From Burkholderia anthina (GTDB lineage: Bacteria; Pseudomonadota; Gammaproteobacteria; Burkholderiales; Burkholderiaceae): a DNA stretch of 64,000 nt. The position numbers were made by a program, and so were the translations under genes. Location of the stretch: NCBI RefSeq assembly GCF_001547525.1, contig NZ_CM003768.1, positions 682,001-746,000 of the forward strand, read 5' to 3'. Numbering within the stretch: position 1 is the stretch's first letter; each line of letters opens with the position of its first letter. Below, piece after piece: positions 27,436 through 38,692 of this stretch. The notes beneath the pieces were generated by a model. The model saw only the letters and a program-made list of their open reading frames with translations. It did no database searches and was not told the origin of the DNA.

Positions 27436-28542
27436 TTGATTCGGATCGAATGCGACGCGTATCTGACCGTACGCGACACGGAAGGCCGGTCGGCCAGTCT
27501 GTCGGACGTCGCTCCGCTGCTGGAACTCGTGGCCGATACGGGCAGCATCGCGCAGGCCGCGCAAGCCAGGGGACTGTCGTACCGGCACGCGTGGGGCATG
27601 CTGCGCGCGCTGGAATCGTGCATCGGCGGGGAATTGATCGAAACCGCGCGCGGCAAGGGTTCGACGTTGTCGGCGCTCGGCCGGGCGGTCGTCGATGCGC
27701 AGCGTCTGGCGCATAGTCGCCTCGACGGGAACCTGCGCACGCTGGCGGCCGAGGTGGCCAGCGACCTGAACCGGCGGCTCGCGCAGCGCGACGGCGCCGT
27801 GCGCATCCATGCGTCGCACGGTTATGCGGTCGCGACGCTCGTTTCCGCACTCGTCGATGCGCAGGCGGCCGTCGACATCAAGTATCGCGAGAGCGTCGAG
27901 GCCGTGCAGGCGCTCGCCCGCGGCGAATGCGACCTCGCCGGTTTCCATTTGCCGCGCGGCGCGTTTCGCGCGCAGTGCGCGCAGATCTACCGGCCGTGGC
28001 TCGACGACACGCGCCACGTGCTGATCCACCTGACACGCCGCCAGCAGGGGCTGTTCGTGCCACGCGGCAACCCGAAGCAGGTGCGCGGGCTGGCGGATCT
28101 CGCGCGTGACGACATCCGCTTCGTCAACCGCCAGCCGGGGTCGGGCACGCGCATGCTGCTGGATCTCGCGCTGCGCGCGATCGGCATCGATCCGGAGCGC
28201 ATCGACGGCTATGCGTCGGCCGAACTCACGCATTCGGCGATCGCGGCGTTCGTCGCGAGCGGCATGGCGGATCTCGGCTTCGGCGTCGAGCCGGCCGCCC
28301 GTCACTTCGGGCTCGACTTCATCCCGATCGTCGACGAAGACTATTACTTCGCATGCGAACGCGCGCGGCTCGATGTGCGGCCGCTCGCCGATGTGCTGGC
28401 GCTGCTGCGCGACGCACGCTTCGTCGAACGCGTCGCGCATCTCGACGGCTACGATCCGGCTGCGTGCGGCGCGCTGGAGCGCATCGCGACCGGGCTGGCC
28501 GGCGGCGACGGCACGAGCGTGCCGGACGGCAATTCCCGGTAA
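27436..28542 (+). CDS. fdsR: ModE/LysR-like HTH regulator with periplasmic-binding-type domain, formate dehydrogenase regulator candidate
   Basis: 368 residues from a TTG at 27436, with GGAG at 27425-27428 giving 7-nt spacing. The N-terminal winged helix resembles ModE (LLELVADTGSIAQAAQARGLSYRHAWGMLRALE, about residues 28-60). Residues about 125-350 form a PBP-like domain of the molybdate/tungstate-type (SHGYAVATLVSALVDAQ, NRQPGSGTRMLLDLALRA, GYASAELTHSAIAAFVASG). Genes of this make-up stand divergent to fds operons in Cupriavidus (fdsR). It may sense formate or molybdate; the ligand cannot be read from the sequence. Confidence 0.85.
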   Translation: MIRIECDAYLTVRDTEGRSASLSDVAPLLELVADTGSIAQAAQARGLSYRHAWGMLRALESCIGGELIETARGKGSTLSALGRAVVDAQRLAHSRLDGNLRTLAAEVASDLNRRLAQRDGAVRIHASHGYAVATLVSALVDAQAAVDIKYRESVEAVQALARGECDLAGFHLPRGAFRAQCAQIYRPWLDDTRHVLIHLTRRQQGLFVPRGNPKQVRGLADLARDDIRFVNRQPGSGTRMLLDLALRAIGIDPERIDGYASAELTHSAIAAFVASGMADLGFGVEPAARHFGLDFIPIVDEDYYFACERARLDVRPLADVLALLRDARFVERVAHLDGYDPAACGALERIATGLAGGDGTSVPDGNSR

Positions 28543-28643
28543 CGAGGACGCGATCGAACCGCGCTGCAGCAGCGGGGGATTTGCGCTACGCTTGCCGCTT
28601 GATCAACGTTCCAACAAGCACGCCGTTCAGGCGTCATCCCGCC

Positions 28644-28913
28644 ATGAAATTTCCCGTTCCCCTTGCCGCGGCAGCGTTGACCGCGGGGTTGCTGGTTGTC
28701 GCTTCGCCGTTTGCGTTCGCGCAGAATTCCCCGGGGGTGCCCGGCGGCATCCTGAGCGAACAGTTCCGCCTGAACGAACATCCGCAGATGCCGTTCGCGG
28801 CATCGGCGCCGTCGGACAAATACCAGACCGGCAAGAAGTCGGCGTTGCGCCGCAAGGGCGACCTGGGCGACCCGAACGGCTGCAACCTGAAGTGCCCGAT
28901 GGATGCCCGGTAG
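28644..28913 (+). CDS. small exported protein of unknown function
   Basis: 89 residues from the ATG at 28644. A clear signal peptide (MKFPVPLAAAALTAGLLVV, cleavage after FAFA) precedes a 63-residue mature chain (QNSPGVPGGILSEQFRLNEH). It ends in DPNGCNLKCPMDAR, with two Cys three residues apart. I do not recognise a family. Periplasmic or secreted by inference. A terminator lies 100 bp downstream, so it is probably transcribed alone, 101 bp after the regulator. Confidence 0.72.
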   Translation: MKFPVPLAAAALTAGLLVVASPFAFAQNSPGVPGGILSEQFRLNEHPQMPFAASAPSDKYQTGKKSALRRKGDLGDPNGCNLKCPMDAR

Positions 28914-29015
28914 CGCGCAGGCAGTTGGCCTGTGCGAGTGGGGTGCTGTGTTCCACGTAGCGGTTCGATCAATCGACGAACCTCCTAACCCGCGCTCCAC
29001 CCAACCTGCTTTGTT

Positions 29016-29056
29016 CGAGCCCCGCGAAGCCTGCGCTTTGCGGGGCTCGTGCTTTT
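29016..29056 (+). terminator. intrinsic terminator
   Basis: A 10-bp GC-rich stem (29016-29025 with 29040-29049) with a longer loop, followed by TGCTTTT. It sits about 100 bp after the small exported protein gene. Confidence 0.65.
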
Positions 29057-29128
29057 CGGCGGGCCGTTCATGCAATGCGGGAGACGAAACGGCGATTCGC
29101 CCGCATCATCGTGCAGGCAAGGATTCTA

Positions 29129-29164
29129 GGGTTAACCCGTAAATCAGGAAGGATGTCTTCCTGA
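29129..29164. promoter_or_regulatory. two adjacent palindromes before the DUF4148 gene
   Basis: GGGTTAACCC (29129-29138) is a perfect 10-bp palindrome. Six bp later TCAGGAAG (29144-29151) and CTTCCTGA (29157-29164) form a perfect inverted repeat with a 5-bp centre. Both lie 100-140 bp before the DUF4148 start, where an activator or repressor site would be. No known regulator is assigned. Confidence 0.55.
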
Positions 29165-29266
29165 AACCTGCCTTATTCTTAAGCATCCACCTACATAAAC
29201 TTCGGTTTGTCGGCGCTGATCAAGGGTGTTCACCGTCGAATCAGACAAATCTGGAGGTAGGTCATC

Positions 29267-29620
29267 ATGAAGTCGCTCGTTCAAGCCGTTGTCGTTGCTG
29301 CCGCTCTCGTTGCCCCGGTTGCGTCGTTCGCCCAGTCGGGCTCGCCGATCACCCGTGCGCAGGTCCGCGCCGAACTGGTTCAACTCCAGCAAGCCGGTTA
29401 CAACTCCGCCCGCGGCGAAGATCCGCATTATCCGGAAGCGATCCAGGCCGCAACCGCGCGTGTCGAGGAGCAGCAGCGCAGCGCCCTGGCTCAAGCTCAA
29501 GGCGCCGACGCCAGCGGCTACGGTGCGCAGGCACAGGGCGCATCGGCGTCGGGTTCGCGCGCAATGGGCGTGCGCCCGGCCAGCGCGGACGAAATGAAGT
29601 CGCTGTATCGCGGCAGTTGA
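29267..29620 (+). CDS. DUF4148 periplasmic protein
   Basis: 117 residues from the ATG at 29267, with CTGGAGGTAGG just upstream as a strong ribosome site. A signal peptide (MKSLVQAVVVAAALVAPVASFA) precedes QSGSPITRAQVRAELVQLQQAGYN, the core of DUF4148. This family of short exported proteins is expanded in Burkholderia and has no known function. The centre is Gln/Ala-rich and the end is SADEMKSLYRGS. The strong ribosome site and the palindromes upstream suggest a well-expressed, regulated gene. Confidence 0.88.
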   Translation: MKSLVQAVVVAAALVAPVASFAQSGSPITRAQVRAELVQLQQAGYNSARGEDPHYPEAIQAATARVEEQQRSALAQAQGADASGYGAQAQGASASGSRAMGVRPASADEMKSLYRGS

Positions 29621-29825
29621 GCCCCGCATCGCCGGTCACGGTCGGAGCGCCAAGTCATGCCCAAAGCCTGACCAGCGGGCCGGCCGCTGCGCGGCGCAAC
29701 CGCTGATGGGGCGACCGCGCGAGAACATCCGTCACCTCCTGCCGCCGGAGCACCGGTGGCATTCCGCCCGGCCCGTCCGGGGCTGGGTGCTTTTTCGGAA
29801 GGAGTCGGCGTGCGTGTCGCCGGCA

Positions 29826-29862
29826 ACAAAAAACCCCGCAGACTGGCGTCATGCGGGGTTCG
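29826..29862 (-). terminator. intrinsic terminator of tmRNA
   Basis: Nine-bp stem (29832-29840 with 29852-29860) followed on the minus strand by six T residues. It lies 20 bp past the tmRNA 3' end. Confidence 0.85.
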
Positions 29863-29880
29863 TGCGACGAGCGCGGAATT

Positions 29881-30250
29881 TGGTGGAGGCGGCGGGAATC
29901 GAACCCGCGTCCAGAAGCGCTCCACGACTAGTTCTACATGTTTAGTTCGGTCTTTTGATTTAACCGCAGCGACGCGGACGAACACGCTGCACTACGGCGA
30001 TTCGCTAGGTTTTCGACCCTGGCGTCGCGACGCCGACAGGGCTTAACTGACGTAAATGACCTCTGGCGGTATTGCTACCGGTCTTGCGACACTAGCCCGT
30101 CAGTGAACTAGGCAGAGGACGGCGGCCCTTAGGCTGCCAGTGCGAACGTATCGTCGTTTGCAGTTACGATTTTCCCATTGATTAACGAGGTGACGGGTCC
30201 TCGACATGCCCTAGCCGCTTCACAACCCCTGTCGAAACCAGGTCGCCCCC
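29881..30250 (-). ncRNA. ssrA: transfer-messenger RNA (tmRNA), one-piece
   Basis: 370 nt on the minus strand. The 5' end GGGGGCGACCTGGTTTCGAC pairs with the 3' end CGCCTCC-ACCA to form the tRNA-like acceptor with the usual G3-U70, and the T-loop TTCGATTCC is present. The tag frame (30161 to 30129) reads ANDDTFALAA then TAA. tmRNA rescues stalled ribosomes with SmpB and marks the product for ClpXP. The -10 box upstream overlaps the gph stop, and a terminator follows. Confidence 0.97.
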
Positions 30251-30266
30251 GCGGATAAGATCAATC

Positions 30267-30272
30267 ATTATA
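30267..30272 (-). promoter_or_regulatory. -10 box of ssrA
   Basis: TATAAT on the minus strand, 17 bp before the mature 5' end and overlapping the gph stop codon (30268-30270). No good -35 box is visible within gph, so only the -10 is claimed. Confidence 0.6.
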
Positions 30273-30981
30273 GCCCAACATCGCGCAGCAGGTGCCGCAG
30301 TTCCTGCGTCGAACCGACGAGATGCTGCGCTTGCCAGTCAGCCGGCGCCGCGCCGTCGCCGCAGTAGCCGTACGCGGCGGCGACCGTCGCCATGCCGGCG
30401 GCGCTTCCGGCCTGAATGTCGCGAAGATCGTCGCCGACATAGACGATGCGCTCGGGCGCGAGCGCCATCTGCGCTGCCGCATGCAGCAGCGGAGCCGGGT
30501 GCGGCTTCGAGTGCGGCGTTGTGTCGCCCCCGACGATGCAGGCCGCGCGCGACGACAGGCCGAGCAGGTCGGCGAGCGGCGCCGTGAGGCGCATCGCCTT
30601 GTTCGTGACGATGCCCCAGCGCACGCCGCGCGCATCGAGTTCGTCGAGCACGTCGCCGATGCCGGGAAACAGCGTGGTATGTACGCAGATATCCGTTGCG
30701 TAATTGATCAGGAACTCGTCGCGCATCGCTTCGTAGCCGGGCGTGTGCGGATCGATGCCGAACGCGCCGCCCAACAGGCCCCGCGCGCCGGCGGACGCCA
30801 GCGGCCGCAACACGTCGAGCGGCGTTTCGGGCAGGCCGCGCGCGCGCTGCATCTTGTTGACGGCTGCCGCGAGATCGGGCGCCGTGTCGGCGAGCGTGCC
30901 GTCCAGGTCGAACAGGACCGCATCGCAGTGCAGCAGGCGCGGTTCGTCTGCGATCCGCGCGGTCGAAAGGGGAGTCGTCAT
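30268..30981 (-). CDS. gph: phosphoglycolate phosphatase (HAD superfamily)
   Basis: 237 residues. HAD motif I is FDLDGTLADTAPD (near 24-36), motif II is IVTNK (near 123), and motifs III/IV appear as SKPHPAPL and YVGDDLRDIQAG. The cap domain between motifs I and II is helical, as in Gph. It hydrolyses 2-phosphoglycolate, formed during repair of oxidised DNA ends or by Rubisco. It starts 13 bp after ubiG, so the two are one operon; ubiG-gph pairing is common in proteobacteria. The assigned substrate rests on this pairing and family resemblance. Confidence 0.9.
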   Translation of the reverse strand: MTTPLSTARIADEPRLLHCDAVLFDLDGTLADTAPDLAAAVNKMQRARGLPETPLDVLRPLASAGARGLLGGAFGIDPHTPGYEAMRDEFLINYATDICVHTTLFPGIGDVLDELDARGVRWGIVTNKAMRLTAPLADLLGLSSRAACIVGGDTTPHSKPHPAPLLHAAAQMALAPERIVYVGDDLRDIQAGSAAGMATVAAAYGYCGDGAAPADWQAQHLVGSTQELRHLLRDVGL

Positions 30982-30994
30982 GCCGTTCGGAGGG

Positions 30995-31693
30995 TCACGC
31001 GCCGCGGCGGCACGCGACGAGGTAGTTGATGTCGGTGTCGTTCGACAGCGCGAAGCGCTTGCCGATCGGGTGATACGTGATGCCCTTGATCTCGACGATG
31101 TGCAGATCCGTCGCGCGCACGAAACCGGCCAGTTCCGACGGGCGGATGAAGCGCGCGTAGTCGTGCGTGCCCTTCGGCAGCATTTGCGCGATGTACTCCG
31201 CGCCGATCACGGCGAACAGGTAGGACTTCAGGTTGCGGTTCAGCGTCGAGAAGAACACCCAGCCGCCCGGCTTCACGAGCGTCGCGCACGCGGCCACGAT
31301 ATCGCCGGGCGACGGCACGTGCTCGAGCATCTCCATGCACGTGACGACGTCGTAGGTGCCGGGTTCGCGCGCGGCGATCGCTTCGGCGGCGATCGCCTCG
31401 TATTCGACCGAAATGCCGCTTTCGAGGCTGTGCAGGTCGGCCACACCCAGCGCTTCGGTCGACAGATCGATGCCTTTCACCTGGGCGCCGAGCCCGGCCA
31501 TCGATTCGGACAGGATGCCGCCGCCGCAGCCGATGTCGAGCGCGCGCTTGCCGGCCAGATGCGCATGTGCATCGATCCAGCCGAGCCGGACCGGGTTCAG
31601 GTCGTGCAGCGGTTTGAATTCGGCATTCGGATCCCACCACCGATGGGCGAGGTCGCTGAATTTCTGGAGTTCGTGCGGATCGGCGTTGGTCAT
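30995..31693 (-). CDS. ubiG: ubiquinone biosynthesis O-methyltransferase
   Basis: 232 residues. A SAM-dependent class I methyltransferase that carries out both O-methylations of ubiquinone synthesis. It begins [22 protein letters not shown], the UbiG N-terminus. Motif I is [16 protein letters not shown] (near 52-67), then GIDLS, and [10 protein letters not shown] at the post-motif position. HFNP-type and [14 protein letters not shown] segments near the end also fit. Upstream of and in operon with gph. A terminator for the upstream OmpA gene lies 100 bp before its start. Confidence 0.96.
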   Translation of the reverse strand: MTNADPHELQKFSDLAHRWWDPNAEFKPLHDLNPVRLGWIDAHAHLAGKRALDIGCGGGILSESMAGLGAQVKGIDLSTEALGVADLHSLESGISVEYEAIAAEAIAAREPGTYDVVTCMEMLEHVPSPGDIVAACATLVKPGGWVFFSTLNRNLKSYLFAVIGAEYIAQMLPKGTHDYARFIRPSELAGFVRATDLHIVEIKGITYHPIGKRFALSNDTDINYLVACRRGA

Positions 31694-31796
31694 GTCGGCA
31701 AACGGGCTACGAGAGGAGGGCGGTGCTTCGGTGCGTCAGCCCCGAGTATATAAGCGGGCGAACGACGAGGCCAGCGAGCGCCTGGACGGGCGTCAA

Positions 31797-31824
31797 TGAA
31801 AAAGCCCCGCCGGAGCGGGGCTTT
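31797..31824 (-). terminator. intrinsic terminator of the OmpA-like gene
   Basis: Ten-bp perfect stem (31801-31810 with 31815-31824), 4-nt loop, then five T residues on the minus strand. It lies 22 bp past the stop. Confidence 0.88.
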
Positions 31825-31845
31825 GAAGCAGTCGAGAGCCGCGGC

Positions 31846-32514
31846 TTAGTTTGCCGGAACGGTCGTCTTTTCCACTTGCTGCGTACCAACCACTTCGACT
31901 TCCACGCGGCGGTCCGGTGCGAGGCAGGCGATGAGTTGCTTGCGGTTCTTCTGGTTGCAGCCAGTCGTAACCGGGTTGCGCTTGCCCTTGCCTTCCGTGT
32001 AGATCTTGTTGGCCGGCACACCCTTGCTGACCAGGTACGACTTCACGGCTTGAGCACGGCGCAGCGACAGGCGGTCGTTGTACTTGTCCGAACCGATGCG
32101 GTCCGTGTAGCCCGTTGCAACGACCACTTCCGTGTTCATGCCTTGGATCTTCGAAGCCAGTTCGTCCAGCTTCTGCTTGCCCAGCGGCTTCAGCGTTGCC
32201 TTGTCGAAGTCGAACAGTGCGTCGGCTTGATACGTGATCTTCTGGCTCGAGATGACCGGAGCGACCGGAGCGACCGGCGGCTGCGGTGCCTGGGCGACCA
32301 GTGCGCCATCGCACTTGGCGTTGGCGGTGGCCGGCGTCCAGAACGCATCGCGCCAGCAGAGCTCGTTCGTGCCGTTCATCCACACCCATTCGCCCGTGCC
32401 GTTCACCCAGTTGTCATTGACGGCCTGACGCGACGCCGGCACCGATTGTGCCGAAGCGGATGCAGCCATAACTGCGGTAGCTGCAATGAACGCGAGCTTT
32501 GAAAGTTTATTCAT
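31846..32514 (-). CDS. OmpA-family outer-membrane protein
   Basis: 222 residues with a signal peptide (MNKLSKLAFIAATAVMAASASA). A short N-terminal region (WVNGTGEWVWMNGTNELCW) and a Pro/Val linker lead into a C-terminal OmpA-like peptidoglycan-binding domain (about 92-212): FDFDKATLKPLGKQKLDELA, GYTDRIGSDKYNDRLSLRRAQ and DRRVEVEVVG. The Asp and Arg that bind diaminopimelate (in GYTDRIGS and LSLRRA) are present. No eight-strand OmpA barrel is present, so it tethers to peptidoglycan by other means. Codon use is of the highly expressed kind and GAGGAGA precedes the ATG. Confidence 0.92.
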   Translation of the reverse strand: MNKLSKLAFIAATAVMAASASAQSVPASRQAVNDNWVNGTGEWVWMNGTNELCWRDAFWTPATANAKCDGALVAQAPQPPVAPVAPVISSQKITYQADALFDFDKATLKPLGKQKLDELASKIQGMNTEVVVATGYTDRIGSDKYNDRLSLRRAQAVKSYLVSKGVPANKIYTEGKGKRNPVTTGCNQKNRKQLIACLAPDRRVEVEVVGTQQVEKTTVPAN

Positions 32515-32949
32515 ATTTCTCCTCTCGAAATTGAGATTACCGCAGGTTTACTGCGAGCCTGTTGACGGTGACAAGTCATACATTGCTCGAAGTATAACAT
32601 TGGTGCGGCACAAAAATGCGGCGCCGCTCCTTGTAGGTAGACTTCGAGCAGCGTCTAACTTTCAGTGCGTTGGCATTTTGCCATATCGTTCCCTTCCTAC
32701 GAAAAAAAATCCTCCCCACCCCAAGATCGCTTCAACTTTGTGGTGCATGCGCAACACCGGCCTGCCGCAACTTTTAGAAATTGTCAAGAGCGCGCGTGAG
32801 GTTGCGCGCCGGCGTGCGGTTGTTTACGCGTGCGCATGAAACGCGCGCCGCGCAGTCGTCCGCGATGTCGGGTCCGAGCCGGGCGCGCGGTTGCGCCCGG
32901 CTTGCCGCCGCCGCGATTTTCGCTATCTATATATAGAGGGGGAGGCGAA
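32515..32949. promoter_or_regulatory. OmpA-gene leader and promoter; otherwise no feature
   Basis: A relatively AT-rich stretch between divergent genes. On the minus strand TGTTATACT (complement of about 32591-32599) is a good extended -10 box with its TG one base upstream, about 80 bp before the OmpA-like start. The remainder to 32949 shows no gene or strong hairpin. Confidence 0.5.
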
Positions 32950-32977
32950 TTGGCGGCTGATGGGCGCATGTTAGAAT
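32950..32977 (+). promoter_or_regulatory. candidate sigma70 promoter of gyrA
   Basis: TTGGCG (32950-32955), a 16-bp spacer and TAGAAT (32972-32977), giving a leader of about 70 nt before the gyrA ATG. Confidence 0.55.
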
Positions 32978-33050
32978 CTCGCGTTGCGTTGCGCATGCAG
33001 CGCCCACGCGAAAGGCGTTCGCCGTCTTCGCTCCGAAACGATACGGATAC

Positions 33051-35654
<2,604 letters not shown>

Positions 35655-35737
35655 AGAACGGATGAGACTCTGGCCGCCGCGGGCGAAAAGCGCCGCGGCC
35701 GGCGAGCAACCATTCATATTTCCAAAAGGGAGTGATG

Positions 35738-36337
35738 ATGCAAAAGCAATTCAAGCAACTGGTTCTGCTGGCTGCACTGGTGCCGACGTTCGCGATGGCG
35801 CAGGCGCTGTCGAATTCCGCACCGGCTGCTCCGGCGGCAGCTGCGCCGATCGACGCCGACAAGAAGGCTGCGATCAAGGATCTGCTCGACGCGATCGACG
35901 CGCCGAAGCTCGTGTCGGCAATCGGCAACAGCGCCGAAATGCAGGCGAAGCAGCTCGTACCGGCCATCCTGTCGGACGCGCTGTCGGAAAACAAGACGCT
36001 GAACGACAAGCAGAAGCAGGCTGCCGTTCCGACGCTGCAGAAGAACGCGGTGCCGAAGCTGGTCGACGGCGCAGGCAAGGTGTTCGGCACGCAGCAGTTC
36101 CAGAGCGATGCGATGTCGGCGCAGTACGACGCGTACGCGAAGTACTACAGCACGTCGGAGATCAAGGATCTGACGACGTTCTACAAGAGCCCGACGGGCC
36201 GCAAGTTCATCCAGGTTCAGGATCAGGTCGGTCGCGACGTGGTCAACGGCCTGATGCAGAAGTACATGCCGCAAGCGATCCAGGCAACGCGTACGCAGGC
36301 TGACAAGGAAGTCGCAGCAGTCAAGCCGGGCAAGTAA
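35738..36337 (+). CDS. DUF2059 exported protein
   Basis: About 199 residues from the third of three possible starts (GTG 35732, ATG 35735, ATG 35738). AAGGGAG at 35726-35732 favours the last. A signal peptide (MQKQFKQLVLLAALVPTFAMA) precedes an Ala/Pro linker and a helical DUF2059 domain. The domain signature is YYSTSEIKDLTTFYKSPTGRKF near residue 135. Function unknown; periplasmic. It lies between gyrA and serC, with a terminator after it, so it may be read from gyrA or its own promoter. Confidence 0.87.
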   Translation: MQKQFKQLVLLAALVPTFAMAQALSNSAPAAPAAAAPIDADKKAAIKDLLDAIDAPKLVSAIGNSAEMQAKQLVPAILSDALSENKTLNDKQKQAAVPTLQKNAVPKLVDGAGKVFGTQQFQSDAMSAQYDAYAKYYSTSEIKDLTTFYKSPTGRKFIQVQDQVGRDVVNGLMQKYMPQAIQATRTQADKEVAAVKPGK

Positions 36338-36351
36338 GCCGTCCGGGCGCG

Positions 36352-36375
36352 CCCCCCGGCCGTTCGGCCGGGTTT
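36352..36375 (+). terminator. intrinsic terminator after the DUF2059 gene
   Basis: Eight-bp perfect GC stem (36355-36362 with 36365-36372) closing a TT loop, then TTT. The short T-run makes it a modest terminator. Confidence 0.55.
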
Positions 36376-36403
36376 GGCGGGAGCCTGACGACAGTGCGAT
36401 AAT
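36374..36403 (+). promoter_or_regulatory. candidate sigma70 promoter of the serC operon
   Basis: TTGGCG (36374-36379), an 18-bp spacer and GATAAT (36398-36403), about 90 bp before serC. It directly follows the DUF2059 terminator. Confidence 0.55.
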
Positions 36404-36440
36404 GGCCGTTTGCGCGCGAGCGCAAGCGGCCATTTCTTTT
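36402..36440 (+). terminator. terminator-like hairpin in the serC leader
   Basis: A 14-bp stem with one G-U pair (36402-36415 with 36420-36433), GCGA loop, then TTTCTTTT. It lies between the candidate promoter and serC. If transcription starts near 36410 the left arm is only partly in the RNA, so it may instead stop read-through from upstream. Confidence 0.5.
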
Positions 36441-36493
36441 CTGGCGCGTTTTGCCGGCGGCAAGCCGGTCGCGTCCTTCCCGAGGTTTTCACG

Positions 36494-37576
36494 ATGCGCG
36501 TCTTTAATTTCTCCGCCGGCCCGGCGGCGATGCCCGAGGAAGTGCTGCGGCAAGCCGCCGACGAAATGCTCGACTGGCACGGCAGCGGCATGAGCGTGAT
36601 GGAGATGAGCCATCGCGGCAAGGAATTCATGTCGATCCACGAGGCCGCGCTGACCGATCTGCGCGACCTGCTCGGCGTGCCGGCGAGCCACCGGATCCTG
36701 TTCCTGCAGGGCGGCGGCATCGCCGAAAACGCGATCGTGCCGATGAACCTGCTCGGCTCGCGCAAGACGGCCGACTTCGTCGTGACGGGTTCGTGGTCGC
36801 AGAAATCGTTCGGCGAGGCGAAGAAGTTCTGCACGCCGCATCTGGCCGCGACCGGCAAGACGGAAGACGGCTTCACGCGTGCGCCCGCGCGCGCCGAATG
36901 GCAGTTGTCGGACGATCCGGCCTACGTGCATCTGTGCACCAACGAGACGATCGACGGCGTCGAGACGTTCGAGATCCCCGATCTCGGCGACGTGCCGCTG
37001 GTCGCGGATGTCTCGTCGCACATCCTGTCGCGCCCGATGGACGTCGCGAAATACGGCGTGCTGTTCGGCGGCGCGCAGAAGAACATCGGGATGGCCGGCG
37101 TGACGGTCGTGATCGTGCGCGAGGATCTGCTCGATCGCGCGCTGTCGATCTGCCCGTCCGCGTTCGAATGGAAGACCATCGCCGCGAACAACTCGCTGTA
37201 CAACACGCCGCCCACCTACGCGATCTACATCGCGGGCCTCGTGTTCCAGTGGCTGAAGCGGCAGGGCGGTCTCGAAGCGATCGAGGCCCGCAACACCGAA
37301 AAGGCGAAGCTGCTCTACGACATGATCGACGCGAGCAGTTTCTATCTGAACAAGGTCGAGCCGGCAGCACGTTCGCGCATGAACGTGCCGTTTTTCCTGG
37401 CCGACGAATCGCGCAACGAAGACTTCCTTGCCGGCGCAAAGGCGCGCGGGCTGCTGCAGCTGAAGGGCCACAAGTCCGTCGGCGGCATGCGGGCGTCGAT
37501 CTACAACGCGGTGCCGCTCGAGGGCGTGAAGGCGCTCGTCGAGTACATGAAGGACTTCGAGCGGCGCGGCGCCTGA
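36494..37576 (+). CDS. serC: phosphoserine aminotransferase
   Basis: 360 residues from the ATG at 36494 ([20 protein letters not shown]). A PLP enzyme that converts 3-phosphohydroxypyruvate to phosphoserine, and serves pyridoxine synthesis in proteobacteria. The PLP lysine lies in [12 protein letters not shown] near residue 197. Other family marks are [21 protein letters not shown] and [11 protein letters not shown] near the end. First gene of the serC-pheA-tyrA-aroA group, 33 bp before pheA. Confidence 0.97.
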   Translation: MRVFNFSAGPAAMPEEVLRQAADEMLDWHGSGMSVMEMSHRGKEFMSIHEAALTDLRDLLGVPASHRILFLQGGGIAENAIVPMNLLGSRKTADFVVTGSWSQKSFGEAKKFCTPHLAATGKTEDGFTRAPARAEWQLSDDPAYVHLCTNETIDGVETFEIPDLGDVPLVADVSSHILSRPMDVAKYGVLFGGAQKNIGMAGVTVVIVREDLLDRALSICPSAFEWKTIAANNSLYNTPPTYAIYIAGLVFQWLKRQGGLEAIEARNTEKAKLLYDMIDASSFYLNKVEPAARSRMNVPFFLADESRNEDFLAGAKARGLLQLKGHKSVGGMRASIYNAVPLEGVKALVEYMKDFERRGA

Positions 37577-37609
37577 CGGCGGCGCTGTTCAAACAGCACG
37601 GCAAAACGC

Positions 37610-38692
37610 ATGGACGACGAACTGAATTCCCGCCTGAAACCGCTGCGCGACCGCATCGACGCGATCGACGCGCAGCTGATCGCGCTCCTGAACCAGCGCG
37701 CCGCGGTGGCGCTGGAGGTGGGCGAGGTCAAGAAGCATTTCAACGCGCCGGTGTTCCGGCCGGAGCGTGAGCTGCAGGTGATCGCGCGGCTGCAGGACAT
37801 GAGCGCCGGGCCGCTCGCGAGCGAGCACATCAGCGCCATCTGGCGCGAGATCATGGCGGCGAGCCGCGCGCTCGAGCAGACGATCCACGTCGCGTTCCTC
37901 GGGCCGGTCGGCACGTATAGCGAGCAGGCGATGCTCGAGTATTTCGGCCAGTCGATCGAAGGGCTGCCGTGCCCGTCGATCGACGAGGTGTTCCGCTCGG
38001 TCGAGGCCGGTGCGTCCGCGTTCGGCATCGCGCCGGTCGAGAATTCGACCGAAGGCGCCGTCTCGCGCACGCTCGACCTGCTGCTGCAGACCCAGCTGGT
38101 GATCAGCGGCGAGCTCGCGCTGCCCATCCATCACAACCTGCTCACGCAGAGCGGCACGCTCGACGGCGTGAAACGTGTCTGCGCACATGCGCAGGCGCTC
38201 GCGCAATGCCAGCAGTGGCTCGCGGCGAATGCGCCGCAGCTCGAGCGGCAAGCCGTGGCGAGCAACGCGGAGGCCGCGCGCCTCGCGGCGGCCGATCCGA
38301 CCGTCGCCGCGATCGCGGGCGACCGCGCGGCCGCGCACTACGGTTTGCAGATCGCGTTCTCGCTGATCCAGGACGACCCACACAACCGCACGCGCTTCGT
38401 GATCGTCGGCAAGCAGCCGGCCGGCCAAAGCGGTCACGACCAGACGTCGCTGATCGTGTCGGTGAAGAACGAGCCGGGCGCCGTGTTCAAGCTACTCGAG
38501 CCGCTCGCGCGGCACGGCGTGTCGATGACGCGCTTCGAATCGCGTCCGGCCCGCGTCGGCACGTGGGAGTACTACTTCTACATCGACATCGAAGGGCACC
38601 GCGACGATGCGGCGGTGGCGGCCGCGCTCGCGGAACTCGGTCAGAAGGCCGCGTTCCTGAAGATACTCGGCTCGTATCCGCGCGCACGGTGA
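37610..38692 (+). CDS. pheA: bifunctional chorismate mutase / prephenate dehydratase (P-protein)
   Basis: 360 residues in three parts. An AroQ-type chorismate mutase (1 to about 90: LKPLRDRIDAIDAQLIALLNQRAAVA). Then prephenate dehydratase (about 95-275) with FLGPVGTYSEQA, PVENSTEGAV and the catalytic TRF motif in HNRTRFVIVG. Last, an ACT regulatory domain (about 285-360) with the phenylalanine-binding ESRP motif in MTRFESRPAR. It turns chorismate into phenylpyruvate and is probably inhibited by phenylalanine. In operon with serC. Confidence 0.97.
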   Translation: MDDELNSRLKPLRDRIDAIDAQLIALLNQRAAVALEVGEVKKHFNAPVFRPERELQVIARLQDMSAGPLASEHISAIWREIMAASRALEQTIHVAFLGPVGTYSEQAMLEYFGQSIEGLPCPSIDEVFRSVEAGASAFGIAPVENSTEGAVSRTLDLLLQTQLVISGELALPIHHNLLTQSGTLDGVKRVCAHAQALAQCQQWLAANAPQLERQAVASNAEAARLAAADPTVAAIAGDRAAAHYGLQIAFSLIQDDPHNRTRFVIVGKQPAGQSGHDQTSLIVSVKNEPGAVFKLLEPLARHGVSMTRFESRPARVGTWEYYFYIDIEGHRDDAAVAAALAELGQKAAFLKILGSYPRAR

